A stretch of 64,000 nt of DNA from Bradyrhizobium hereditatis. GTDB taxonomy: Bacteria; Pseudomonadota; Alphaproteobacteria; Rhizobiales; Xanthobacteraceae. Positions 8,550-16,412 of this stretch are shown piece by piece. Below the pieces are notes generated by a model. The model saw nothing but the letters and a program-made list of their open reading frames with translations. It was not told the origin of the DNA and did no database searches. The stretch spans positions 1-64,000 of the forward strand of contig NZ_JAGKJK010000009.1 of NCBI RefSeq assembly GCF_020329435.1, written 5' to 3'. Position numbers and translations under genes: made by a program. The first letter of the stretch is position 1, and every line of letters begins with the position of its first letter.

Positions 8550-9283
8550 TGGTCAAGGCGCTGCATCTCGCTCAGTTTTTTGAACATGACGAGGCGCCGA
8601 GCTCGATCCGCATTATTTGTTGATAGGAGACCGGATTGGATTAGCCGCCCGGCCTCCTTGTGGGAAAGCTGTACGTAGCGACAGCCGTTGCGCGCTGGGA
8701 CTTCAATATCTCGATATTCCAATAGTGTGGCGACATCCCCCGCGCGACTTCCTCGCTGTTGGTAATTTGACGTGGAAATTTGGGCAAGTCGGGGCAGTAA
8801 ATCGCCGTGTTCGGCGCATGGGATCAGGCAAATGCCCTCCAAGGCCGCAAGGTGCTCCCTGGCTGCGGCGACATTGCCGATCGTGAGATAGGTCTCGCCC
8901 ATGTGTTGATGTGCCGCGCGGTGGCGCGGATTAAAGGTCAGCGCCTGCCGAAAATGCGCGAACGCCAGCTCCAGCTCCCGCAATCGGCGATAGCTGTATC
9001 CGATATAGGTCTGGATGTCGGCATTGCGTGTGTCGCGCAAGAGCGCGGACTTGAGCAACGCGATGGCGCCCTTCCATCGCCCGCCGCTATCGCCTTCTTG
9101 CCGGCCGCGAAATCCGGATCAACTGTGCCCAATTTGCACTCTCCGCGAGCGAGCCCATGGTGCTGCAGATCGGCCACTCGTCGGTCGCGGCAGCTGAGTC
9201 CCTACGGGCCGGATCATCGCATAGAAAATCGCTGTCGCGACGAGCGCTCCCAATATTCCAGCTAGAGCGATCAGGCGGATCAT
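8525..9283 (-). pseudogene. TPR-repeat protein, frameshifted twice
   Basis: Three minus-strand frames join into one gene. It starts at 9283 with MIRLIALAGILGALVATAIF (a membrane anchor). It shifts near 9175 to a frame reading LARGECKLGTVDPDFAAGKK, then shifts again near 9085 to the long frame with LLKSALLRDTRNADIQTYIG, YSYRRLRELELAFAHFRQAL and GETYLTIGNVAAAREHLAAL. The last two are tetratricopeptide repeats. Inserting a single base near 9085 would restore GD-W-KGAIALLK. The unshifted product would be a membrane-anchored TPR protein of about 200 residues. The long frame alone could be called as a 177-aa CDS at 8525-9058. Sequencing error cannot be excluded. Confidence 0.65.
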
Positions 9284-9451
9284 GGATCATCATCGCTCGC
9301 CTCTTCTGCCGAGCACCGGGGGGATCCACTACAGGCGGCTAGAATAGCTTCTTCTCGTCTGAGCTACAAACGACAGCATTCAGCGCCGCGGGGATTGCGG
9401 GAGACTATATTTTCACCGCGGATTACACAGTAGCGCAAACGACTCACGGGT

Positions 9452-9508
9452 CGGCTTCTGGCCCGAAGCCGTCTGGGAGGGTAGAGCAGAGCGCGTCTGC
9501 TCTGCCCC
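9452..9508. terminator. Two adjacent hairpins at the 3' end of the integrase gene
   Basis: GGCTTC-tggccc-GAAGCC (9452-9469) is followed by AGAGCAGA-gcgcg-TCTGCTCT (9483-9503), a perfect 8-bp stem. They lie immediately beyond the integrase stop codon at 9514. There is no poly-T tract, so intrinsic termination would be weak. They may instead mark the end of an integrated element. Confidence 0.4.
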
Positions 9509-9513
9509 CGAGG

Positions 9514-10146
9514 TCAGACGTCAACTTGTTCTGCTATCGCGAGGGCGTCGTCGACCTCGATGCCGAGATATCGGACGGTACTCTCGATCTTGGTATGCCC
9601 CAGTAGCAGCTGCACGGCTCGCAGGTTGCCGGTTCGGCGATAGATCAACGTCGCCTTGGTCCGGCGAAGGGAATGCGTCCCGAATAGGTGTGGGTCCAGT
9701 CCGATGTCAGCGATCCAGTGAGATAGGAGCCGGGCATACTGGCGGGTAGTCATGTGTCCAGGCCGCCGCCGGCCTGTGAACAGGTAGTCGCCTGGCTTCT
9801 TGCCGGTCACCCGCAGGTAGTCATCGATCGCCTGACGGGTTGATTCCGTTAGCTCGAATTTGACTGGTCGGCCGGTCTTCTTTTGTCGGACGGTCGCTCG
9901 ATCGGCCGCATATCCGCCCGGCGCAACGTCATCTACTTTCAACCCTACGACGTCGCAGCCGCGCAGCTTGCTATCAATGGCGACGTTGAACAGAGCAAGA
10001 TCGCGCATCCGGCCATCGATCTGGAGCTGGGTTCGAATTGCCCAGACGTGCTTCGGACGGAGCGGTGGCTTCGCGCCGACAATCTTTCCCTTATTCCACG
10101 GAGTGTGCTTCCAGACGACGGGAATAGTGCTCAAGGCGTCGATCAT
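9514..10146 (-). CDS. Tyrosine recombinase / phage-type integrase
   Basis: The 210-residue protein has the catalytic set of tyrosine recombinases: Arg in SKLRGCDVVGL, Lys in KTGRPVKFELT, His-x-x-Arg in HSLRRTKAT, a second His in LLGHTKIEST and the nucleophile Tyr in TVRYLGIEVDD. The N-terminal core-binding domain is very short, typical of stand-alone rhizobial integrases of about 200 residues. GAGGAGG sits 7 bp before the ATG. The upstream small frame ends in an overlapping ATGA, suggesting translational coupling. The neighbouring lipoprotein gene is truncated, so this enzyme may mark the edge of an inserted segment. No attachment-site duplication was identified. Confidence 0.9.
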   Translation of the reverse strand: MIDALSTIPVVWKHTPWNKGKIVGAKPPLRPKHVWAIRTQLQIDGRMRDLALFNVAIDSKLRGCDVVGLKVDDVAPGGYAADRATVRQKKTGRPVKFELTESTRQAIDDYLRVTGKKPGDYLFTGRRRPGHMTTRQYARLLSHWIADIGLDPHLFGTHSLRRTKATLIYRRTGNLRAVQLLLGHTKIESTVRYLGIEVDDALAIAEQVDV

Positions 10147-10331
10147 GTTGACCTCCTCAACTCGTGAGGCCGGTCATTTTTAACCCGAACACCTTCTATT
10201 TCTGCGCCCGCTTTCAGACGATTGGAGACGTACTTGCCTCCAATTCGAGCGATGACAGGACCGATTTTGATGTATGGTCCGGCCGTGCGGTGCAAGAAGA
10301 TTTCGACGATCCGGTAGATACGGTCTTGCAT
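10143..10331 (-). CDS. Small hypothetical protein coupled to the integrase
   Basis: The frame MQDRIYRIVEIFLHRTAGPY followed by IKIGPVIARIGGKYVSNRLK and AGAEIEGVRVKNDRPHELRR overlaps the integrase start by 4 bp (ATGA). The overlap and the integrase Shine-Dalgarno lying inside its last codons support real translation. An upstream in-frame ATG at 10379 would add 16 residues. The function is unknown, and a role as recombination directionality factor is only a thought from position. It lies between the integrase and the truncated FGE-like gene. Confidence 0.4.
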   Translation of the reverse strand: MQDRIYRIVEIFLHRTAGPYIKIGPVIARIGGKYVSNRLKAGAEIEGVRVKNDRPHELRRST

Positions 10332-10384
10332 CAATGTATCCGGCCTCTGATTGGAGCGTGTTGTGCTCCGGGCCATCATGGTTA

Positions 10385-10996
10385 TCAGCGCGCATGCGAT
10401 CTGGTTAGCGGACAGGCCTCGTACGGGCCATTTGGGTCACCAGTGTTCGCATGCTCATTTCCCCACGAGTAGCGTGTCTTCGCGCCAGCGCGGGCCGCAT
10501 GCTCCCATTCGGCCTCGGTCAGGAGTCGATACTCCTTGCCTGTGAGCCGCGAAAGCCAAGCCACATACTGTTTGGCGTCCCCCCAGCTCACATTGATGAC
10601 GGGCATGTTTCCCCGACCCCATGCGTCCATGACACGGGGGCACGCCGCAGCTGCCACACAGGCATCCCACTGATCAAAGGTTACCTCGTACTTGGAGGCG
10701 GCGAAGGCTTTTGCGATGGTTACTTCATACTGAGGACGCTCTCCTTTGGTCCGGCCGGCCTCGTATTCAGGCGAGCCCATGGTGGACTTGCCTGCGGGGA
10801 TTACCACCATGAGGGGGCAGGCAACTGCGCATTCCCTGAACTCAGAACCGGCGGCGAGATTTTTCTCCTGCTCCATGGTGAGCACCGCCGGCGCAGCCGA
10901 GAACCGCTGCACGGCCGTTTCCGCGGCGGCTCCGGTTGTCTCGACGCAGCTGCCGGCTCCAAGCCAAATAAGGCCAAAAAGGAGGTGAAGTCTCAT
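10385..10996 (-). CDS. Formylglycine-generating-enzyme (SUMF1) domain lipoprotein, C-terminally truncated
   Basis: I start it at 10996 (MRLHLLFGLIWLGAGSC), because the first ATG at 11011 lies inside the GAGGAGG that serves the second. The N-terminus looks like a signal peptide with a possible lipobox cysteine. The body is FGE-sulfatase type: MVVIPAGKSTMGSPEYEAGR, KYEVTFDQWDACVA, MPVINVSWGDAKQYVAWLSR and KEYRLLTEAEWEHAARAGAK. The frame departs from the family after RYSWGNEHANTG. The expected ~80-residue end (GNVWEWV...RGGSW...GFR) is missing and replaced by PNGPYEACPLTRSHAR. It is therefore probably a non-functional remnant cut by the rearrangement next to the integrase. Confidence 0.7.
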   Translation of the reverse strand: MRLHLLFGLIWLGAGSCVETTGAAAETAVQRFSAAPAVLTMEQEKNLAAGSEFRECAVACPLMVVIPAGKSTMGSPEYEAGRTKGERPQYEVTIAKAFAASKYEVTFDQWDACVAAAACPRVMDAWGRGNMPVINVSWGDAKQYVAWLSRLTGKEYRLLTEAEWEHAARAGAKTRYSWGNEHANTGDPNGPYEACPLTRSHAR

Positions 10997-11073
10997 CCTG
11001 ATCCTCCTCATAGTAGGCGATTGCGATCTTGATCGTAGTTGAACACCTACTTGATAAGCTGTGGGAGCTTGGC

Positions 11074-11538
11074 TCAGGTCGAGGCTTTTGCGAGCGCCGC
11101 CTGCGGCGCGTTGCGGAAGCTGATGGCCATGCGGTTGTAGGCGTTCATCAAGCTGATCGCGATCGTGAGATCGACGAGCTCGCGCTCTCCAAACACAGCG
11201 CGGGCGGCCTGGTACGCTTCATCCGGCACGTTGGTTTCTGCGACGCGCGTCACCGTCTCAGCCCATGCCAGCGCGGCGCGTTCCCGGGCGTCGAAGAGGT
11301 CCCCGGCCTCCCGCCATGCCTGCACCAGCGCGAGCCTTTCGATCTTCTCTCCCTTCTTGAGAAGGTCGCGCGTGTGCATGTCGAGGCAGTAGGCGCAATT
11401 GTTGATCTGGGAAATTCGCAGGTAGACCAGTTCGACCAGCGCAGGGGAAAGGCTGCTCTGCATGACGTATCCGTACACGCCGCCGAGCGCTTTCACGCCT
11501 GCCGGTGCAATCTGATTGTAGTCGAGACGCTTGCTCAT
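11074..11538 (-). CDS. Carboxymuconolactone decarboxylase / AhpD-like alkylhydroperoxidase
   Basis: The 154-residue protein has the AhpD core: LVYLRISQINNCAYCLDMHT supplies the CxxC-H redox motif (CAYC then H). It is followed by RDLLKKGEKIERLALV and a C-terminal helix with LVDLTIAISLMNAYNRMAIS. Members use the cysteine pair to reduce hydroperoxides or act as redox-linked decarboxylase relatives in the cytoplasm. AAGGAG lies 8 bp upstream of the ATG. It is the last gene of a six-gene minus-strand run and follows the cupin at 11562 after only 23 bp, which fits an oxidant or electrophile stress operon. Confidence 0.88.
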   Translation of the reverse strand: MSKRLDYNQIAPAGVKALGGVYGYVMQSSLSPALVELVYLRISQINNCAYCLDMHTRDLLKKGEKIERLALVQAWREAGDLFDARERAALAWAETVTRVAETNVPDEAYQAARAVFGERELVDLTIAISLMNAYNRMAISFRNAPQAALAKAST

Positions 11539-11561
11539 TTTTGGCTCCTTGAATGACGGTG

Positions 11562-11978
11562 TTATTTGACCGGGGTGGTCAGTTCCTTGTCGTCGGTGTC
11601 GACGACGAACACGGCGAGCAGCCTTGCAGGCTTGGTCTTGCTCGCATTGCGACTGACGGGGTGGCGCGAGCCCGGCGTCTCGTAAAAACTTTCGCCGGCG
11701 CGGTAGACTCGCCTGGGTCCGTCATTCACCTGGGACTCGATTTCGCCCGAAAGCACATAGCCGAAGATGAACGCCGACTTGGCGTGGATGTGCGACGGCG
11801 ATGCCCCACCCGGCGTATAGTCGACGACAAGGGCGACCAGTGACTTGCCGGGAATGTTGGGTATCGTCTGCTGGAAGTGCGGCGTGACCGTTTCACCAGT
11901 ATCGTGGGCCGCGGCAGGCGTCGCCATGGTGATGGCAATGGCAGCAAAAGCCGCACTGAGGATGGATCGTATTTTCAT
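11562..11978 (-). CDS. Periplasmic cupin-domain protein
   Basis: The start is 11978 with AAGGAG upstream. The product is a 138-residue precursor with signal peptide (MKIRSILSAAFAAIAITMAT...AAA). The cupin core shows the metal-binding pattern PSHIHAKSAFIFGYVLSGEI for motif 1 and GESFYETPGSRHPVSRNAS for motif 2, supplying His, His, (Glu-like) and His. Such small exported cupins often accompany AhpD-like and SDR genes in oxidant-induced operons. Its catalysis is unknown. The 235-bp gap to the upstream SDR gene is the largest in the cluster, so an internal promoter is possible. Confidence 0.82.
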   Translation of the reverse strand: MKIRSILSAAFAAIAITMATPAAAHDTGETVTPHFQQTIPNIPGKSLVALVVDYTPGGASPSHIHAKSAFIFGYVLSGEIESQVNDGPRRVYRAGESFYETPGSRHPVSRNASKTKPARLLAVFVVDTDDKELTTPVK

Positions 11979-12213
11979 GGTCGTATTCTCCTTTGCTTGC
12001 ATGGGTTCTGATAATCTTGTCCGGAAACGCCTGCTCATCTGCGCCACTCGGAAACTGCGCCAAGGACCAAAACCGGTGTCGGAACCTGGTGGCGACGCGT
12101 GAGACGGCAACTTCGGCTTCATGGTATTTCTCCTTGTCCACCGGACGTGTGAAGGACTGCCGTCGAGCAGCACTCGACGGTCTCAGCACGTCCGGCTGGA
12201 TGCCGGGGGTACG

Positions 12214-13068
12214 TCAGCGGCTTTGGTGGGCCGTGATAGTGCGTTGGCGCCTCGCGCTCGCACTTTCATGCCTGTGCAGGTTATAGCGAGGCGCCGGGAT
12301 CGCGCTGGAGAGCTTGTCCGTCATGGCGAGGCGCGCCGCCTCATGGCGATCCCACACCGCCTTGTCTGCCAGGGACGGGACGGTCACGGTCTCGCCAAGG
12401 TCCAGACCCGCGAGTGCAGCATCGACCAAGTCGTCGGCCGACATCACGATCTGCGGCGGAAGCTGATGCACCGGCGTACCGGCAACGTCCCAGAACTCGG
12501 TGGCGGTGGCGCCCGGCAGCACGGCCTGCACGCGGATGCCCTTGTCGGCGAGCTCGTGAAGCAGCGATTGGCTGAACGCGAGCACGAACGCTTTCGAACC
12601 GCCATAGACGACGTTCAGCACCTCCGGCGCGATCGCGACAACTGATGAGATGTTGATGATCGTGCCGCTGCCGCGGGCGACAAATCCCGGCACCGCCGCG
12701 TAGGTCAGCCGCGTCAGCGCAGTGACGTTGAGGCGGATCATGTCTTCCATCTTGTCGACGTCGGAGGCGACCAGCGGAGCTGAGGCGCCGACGCCGGCGT
12801 TGTTGACCAGCACCGAGATGGCGGCATCGGTGCGAAGGATGTCTTCAACGCGCTGCAAGTCTGCAGGCGATGTGAGATCGGCCTCGACGGTCTCCACTTT
12901 CCGGCCGGTTTCGTTGGTGAGTCGGCGCGCCAGCGATGCGAGCCGCCGCCTGTTGCGCGCGACGAGGATGAGGTCGTAGCCCCGGCGAACCAGCCGATCG
13001 GCATAAACCGCACCGATCCCGGCGGAGGCACCTGTGACGACTGCAACACCTTTCAGAGAGACGGACAT
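12214..13068 (-). CDS. Short-chain dehydrogenase/reductase
   Basis: The ATG at 13068 follows AAGGAGAAATGCG; longer upstream reading is spurious. The 284-residue protein has the SDR Rossmann motif TGASAGIG (residues ~13-20), NNAG (NNAGVGASA, ~90), the catalytic Ser in IINISSVVAIA and YxxxK in VYGGSKAF. The Arg-rich RNRRRL after the second strand favours NADP(H). The C-terminus carries an extra basic tail (HRHESASARRQRTITAHQSR). It belongs to the cluster with two cupins, an AhpD-like protein and Tat/Sec-exported hydrolases, lying 56 bp from the hydrolase gene upstream. The substrate is probably a reactive carbonyl, by context only. Confidence 0.9.
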   Translation of the reverse strand: MSVSLKGVAVVTGASAGIGAVYADRLVRRGYDLILVARNRRRLASLARRLTNETGRKVETVEADLTSPADLQRVEDILRTDAAISVLVNNAGVGASAPLVASDVDKMEDMIRLNVTALTRLTYAAVPGFVARGSGTIINISSVVAIAPEVLNVVYGGSKAFVLAFSQSLLHELADKGIRVQAVLPGATATEFWDVAGTPVHQLPPQIVMSADDLVDAALAGLDLGETVTVPSLADKAVWDRHEAARLAMTDKLSSAIPAPRYNLHRHESASARRQRTITAHQSR

Positions 13069-13124
13069 CGCATTTCTCCTTGTTTTGCGCCACTGGCGCG
13101 TGCGGGTGATACTTTTCGGGTCGG

Positions 13125-14132
13125 TCACTGAAATGCGGCGCGAACCTCGTCGATGGTCTGCTTGGGATCCTGTAGGTGAGGGTAGTGCCCGATGCCGGGA
13201 AGGATCGTCAGTTCGGCGCCAATTCTGTCGGCGAGCTCGATCCCCATCTCTTTCTTGATGTAAAGATCCTTCTCGCCCCACACGATCTTCACCGGGATTT
13301 CGAGCCGCTCCAGATGCGATTCGAAGTGATGCTGGTCCTGCGTAAAGCGGGCGTAGTAGTGCGAGAAAGCATCCGCCGTCGTGATTGCGCCGTAACCCCA
13401 GGCGCGTGACATGTCGTCCTTGAATTCGCACGGCACATCGAATTGTGATTCCTTGGGCAGGCCTCTTCTGAACGCGTTTTCGAGGATGTCGTCGCGATTC
13501 TTGTTCAGCTGGTCACGGGCCTGATCCATGGACGGTCCAACCTTCAGGCTCTGCAAGCTCTCGTACATGTACTGAGGCCTGTCGAAGGGGGCGAAATCGC
13601 CGACGATGATAGACGTCGCGATGCCGGGCTTCTCCTGGGCGAGGAGAAGAGCCGGCAAAGCTCCGATGTCGGTTGCGTAGATCGCGAGCTTCGATGTCTC
13701 GATGCCGGCCTTGCGTATGTAGTCGTTCAGAACGCGTGCGTAGTCCCGTGGGGCGTACGAAAATCTGTCGACCGTCGGCCGCGAGGAAAGCCCGAAGCCC
13801 GGCCAATCGAAAGCGTGGACTTCATAGTCGGCGGCGAGGGTAAGGGAGATATCCTTCCAGGCGTACAGCGTCTCCGGAAATCCATGCAGGAAGAGAACGG
13901 TCCCCTTCGGGTTCGCGTTGTGGACCACCATTCTCCGGAGCGTTATGTCCTTGTTGATCTCGAGAAAGCCGACGTCGGCCTTCTGCTCTTGTCCGGAGAG
14001 AATTTGGGCGCGGGCCGGCGTACTGACCAGGCCGGGCACTGAAGTGCCGAGTGCCGTGGCCGCAGCGACTGCTATCGCGAGGCCGCCGTGACATCGGCGA
14101 CGAAGGTCGGCTTTCTCATAGCTATCGGTCAT
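13125..14132 (-). CDS. Exported alpha/beta hydrolase (epoxide hydrolase / dehalogenase-like)
   Basis: The 335-residue precursor carries an N-terminal signal (ADLRRRCHGGLAIAVAAATA...ARAQ, Arg-rich, so possibly Tat). The fold markers are VLFLHGFPETLYAWKD (oxyanion hole HGFP), the nucleophile elbow YATDIGALPALL with Asp as nucleophile, the acid in WGEKDLYIKK and His in GIGHYPHLQDP. Asp at the elbow points to epoxide hydrolase, haloalkane dehalogenase or fluoroacetate dehalogenase type chemistry rather than an esterase. GGGAGA precedes the ATG. It lies between the cupin at 14199 and the SDR, with 56-66 bp gaps, in the same operon. Confidence 0.87.
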   Translation of the reverse strand: MTDSYEKADLRRRCHGGLAIAVAAATALGTSVPGLVSTPARAQILSGQEQKADVGFLEINKDITLRRMVVHNANPKGTVLFLHGFPETLYAWKDISLTLAADYEVHAFDWPGFGLSSRPTVDRFSYAPRDYARVLNDYIRKAGIETSKLAIYATDIGALPALLLAQEKPGIATSIIVGDFAPFDRPQYMYESLQSLKVGPSMDQARDQLNKNRDDILENAFRRGLPKESQFDVPCEFKDDMSRAWGYGAITTADAFSHYYARFTQDQHHFESHLERLEIPVKIVWGEKDLYIKKEMGIELADRIGAELTILPGIGHYPHLQDPKQTIDEVRAAFQ

Positions 14133-14198
14133 CGTTGGTCTCCCAAATTCGAATGGTGCGTGCGGTCCCAGCGGTCGTGGAGCTTCCCTCGGGATCTG

Positions 14199-14612
14199 TC
14201 ACTCGCGCAGGATCAGAAGCGGCTTGCCTTTCTCGACGATGTAGGTGGCAAGCTCGGCGGCCTTGACGGAGCCGACGTTCTTCACAGCATGCGGCGTTCC
14301 GTGCGGAATGAAGAGCACTTCGCCGGCCTTGACGGTCAGTGGCGGCCTGCCGTCGAGCTGATACTCCAGGGCGCCCTCGGTGACGTAGACCAGCTCTTCA
14401 CCGGGATGCGAGTGCCTGACGGCGCTCACGCCCGGACCGAACTCAACGAGCACCTGGATGACCTCGCGTCCGGCGGCGCTGAGATCGTTACGGAGCAGAT
14501 TGGTGCGCTTGATGTCGCCAAGACTGACTTCGTGGGCCTGAGCCACAGGCAGGGTCGACTCGCCGGCGACGAAGAGTGCCGCAACTGCGGCGATGGTGCG
14601 GAGTGTTTTCAT
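14199..14612 (-). CDS. Periplasmic cupin-domain protein
   Basis: The 137-residue precursor starts with a signal peptide (MKTLRTIAAVAALFVAGEST...AQA). Cupin motif 1 is RHSHPGEELVYVTEGALEYQ (His-x-His-x4-Glu), and motif 2 is AGEVLFIPHGTPHAVKNVG. All four expected ligands (H, H, E, H) are present, so metal binding is likely. It is distinct in sequence from the second cupin of the operon at 11562. It lies 57 bp downstream of the epoxide hydrolase gene and 66 bp upstream of the alpha/beta hydrolase. The physiological substrate is unknown. Confidence 0.85.
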   Translation of the reverse strand: MKTLRTIAAVAALFVAGESTLPVAQAHEVSLGDIKRTNLLRNDLSAAGREVIQVLVEFGPGVSAVRHSHPGEELVYVTEGALEYQLDGRPPLTVKAGEVLFIPHGTPHAVKNVGSVKAAELATYIVEKGKPLLILRE

Positions 14613-14669
14613 TGGATCTTGTCCTCGTTCAGGTTGATATCTTGCAGCGATTGAGATGACCGGTTCAGG

Positions 14670-15971
14670 TCAGTGTTGACGTAGTGGCCGAAGCGCCGCC
14701 GTGACTTCCCGGGCGAAAAGTTCGGGCTGTTCCCACGCAGCGAAGTGTCCGCCCTTCTCGGCCTCGTTGAAGTAGATGAGATTGCGATAGGCGCGGCGGG
14801 CCCAGCTCTCCGGAGCGCGATATACTTCATCCGGGAAGACGGAGATCGCGACGGGAAGCGAGATTTCGGCTGTCTTTTGCGCCGCGGAGAGAATGACGCT
14901 CTGACCTGCCGTCTCCCAGTAGATGCGTGCGGATGAAACAGCCGTGTTCGTCAACCAGTACAGCGTGACGTCGTCGAGCATCTCGTCGCGCGTGAGCGAG
15001 CGAAGCGGTTCGGCGTTGTTGTAGTCGAACATCCAAGCCGCCAGCCCGGCGGGAGAGTCGGTCAGCGCGTAGCCGATGGTCTGCGGCCGCGTTCCCATCA
15101 TTGCGGCGTAGGCCCGATACCTCTTGTAGAAGATGGAGAGTGCGTCGAACGCTGCACGTTCCTTCGACGAGAGATCCTGCGGAGCAGGCGCGCCGGTGGC
15201 GAGCAGCGCCGCGATTTCGGACGGTACGGCCGCCGGCAGGTTGATGTGAATGCCGAGCAATCCTGCAGGAGCCTGTCGCGCCATGGCGCTCGAGATCGGC
15301 GCGCCCCAGTCGCCGCCCTGGGCGACGTAGCGGCTGTAGCCGAGGCGATTCATCAGTTCGGCCCAAGCTCGCGCGATCCGCTCCGGCCCCCATCCTGTGC
15401 CTTTGGGTTTGCCGGAAAAGCCGAAGCCCGGGATCGACGGCAGGACAAGATCAAATGCGTCTTCTGCGTGTCCACCGTGGCTGGTCGGATCGGTCAGAGG
15501 ACCAACGGTCTTGAGCAGCTCGAACACTGAGCCCGGCCAGCCGTGCGTCATGATCAGCGGCAGCGCGTTCGCATGACGGGAGCGGACATGGATGAAGTGA
15601 ATGTCGACGCCGTCGATCGTCGTTGTGAACTGCGGCAGGGCATTGAGCCTGGCTTCGGCTTTGCGCCAGTCGTATTCAGTGGCCCAGTAGCGCATGAGTT
15701 CGCTGAACGCTGCGAGCTGAAGGCCCTGCGATCCGTCATCAACCGTCTCCCGGTCGGGCAGGCGTGTCGCAGCGACGCGCCGGCGAAGGTCGATCAGAGC
15801 CTCGTCAGGGAAATTGGCACGAAACGGGCGAATTGCATCGTTCGGTTCAGCCAGAGCGCGGTGAAGAGGAAACAGGCCAGCGGTGCCGGCAATCGCAATA
15901 CCCATCACAGCGCCGCCGAGCAGGGCGCGCCGATCCTGGTCGATAACTTCGGAAACCTGCGGCCCGTGCAT
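14670..15971 (-). CDS. Exported epoxide hydrolase (EPHX1-type, with N-terminal EHN domain)
   Basis: I start at 15971 (MHGPQVSEVIDQDRRALLGG) because GGAGAGC precedes it and the twin-arginine signal DRRALLGGAVMGIAIAG follows; the ATG at 16019 lacks a ribosome site. The next ~100 residues form the epoxide-hydrolase N-terminal lid domain (IRPFRANFPDEALIDLRRRV, LNALPQFTTTIDGVDIHFIH). The catalytic core has MTHGWPGSVFELLK (oxyanion), VAQGGDWGAPISSAMA with nucleophile Asp, and the terminal His in GGHFAAWEQPELFA. It is the first gene of the minus-strand operon and lies 85 bp downstream of a tandem 10-bp repeat array. It probably opens epoxides or related electrophiles in the periplasm. Confidence 0.9.
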   Translation of the reverse strand: MHGPQVSEVIDQDRRALLGGAVMGIAIAGTAGLFPLHRALAEPNDAIRPFRANFPDEALIDLRRRVAATRLPDRETVDDGSQGLQLAAFSELMRYWATEYDWRKAEARLNALPQFTTTIDGVDIHFIHVRSRHANALPLIMTHGWPGSVFELLKTVGPLTDPTSHGGHAEDAFDLVLPSIPGFGFSGKPKGTGWGPERIARAWAELMNRLGYSRYVAQGGDWGAPISSAMARQAPAGLLGIHINLPAAVPSEIAALLATGAPAPQDLSSKERAAFDALSIFYKRYRAYAAMMGTRPQTIGYALTDSPAGLAAWMFDYNNAEPLRSLTRDEMLDDVTLYWLTNTAVSSARIYWETAGQSVILSAAQKTAEISLPVAISVFPDEVYRAPESWARRAYRNLIYFNEAEKGGHFAAWEQPELFAREVTAALRPLRQH

Positions 15972-16055
15972 CTTGCTCTCCGTTGCCTGATCTGGCGTTG
16001 ACCAATCTGGTTCGCGCATCGACCATGGCTTGAATGTTGCCGGAGAGCCGGAAAA

Positions 16056-16095
16056 TTGCTCGTTAGGTGTTGTTAGACGCTGTTACCGATTGTTT
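16056..16095 (-). promoter_or_regulatory. Site A: tandem 10-bp operator array upstream of the epoxide hydrolase operon
   Basis: Read on the minus strand, four abutting 10-bp units are AAACAATCGG, TAACAGCGTC, TAACAACACC and TAACGAGCAA. The same units in the same order recur at five other promoters in the window. The last unit ends 85 bp before the operon start at 15971. A direct-repeat spacing of one helical turn fits tandem binding by OmpR/PhoB-type winged helices, the DNA-binding domain of the divergent regulator at 16413. Confidence 0.8.
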
Positions 16096-16412
16096 ACGTT
16101 GAAGAAATTCGCTGCGCGGCAAGCACATGCCTACTTTCGGCGAGATCCACGATTGGGTCCGGCAGCTATTGATCGTGGTGAGTGTGACAATTTGGCCGGA
16201 TCAGTGGTACTGGAGGTGCCTCTCCCCCCGTTGCATTCTTTGCACCTCGCAACGTGCAGCTTTTCTTGGGCCGCAAAACCTCCGACAACGATGCCGTCCG
16301 CGCACAGATCGCAATACTTTCGGCGGTTTCTTCCGAAGAAAAGGGAAGCCGGATGGCGGCAGACGCGGTACAGTAAATTTCGCAAACCAGCAATCGACAA
16401 GGGTGAGCGTAA
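16096..16412. other. Divergent intergenic region
   Basis: About 317 bp lie between site A and the GTG of the STAND regulator. Small frames here have no ribosome sites and look like chance. The region should contain the regulator's own promoter. I see no second operator array oriented toward the regulator, so autoregulation, if any, would act through site A. Confidence 0.4.

Noticed and set aside
12000..12189. Small ORF between the SDR and the cupin (MKPKLPSHASPPGSD)
   Set aside because: It has a ribosome-site-like AAGGAGAAATACC, but the product runs into the cupin start region and has no protein-like features.
13069..13431. N-terminal extension of the SDR frame
   Set aside because: It overlaps the upstream hydrolase gene in another frame. 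The strong ribosome site and Rossmann start place the SDR at 13068.
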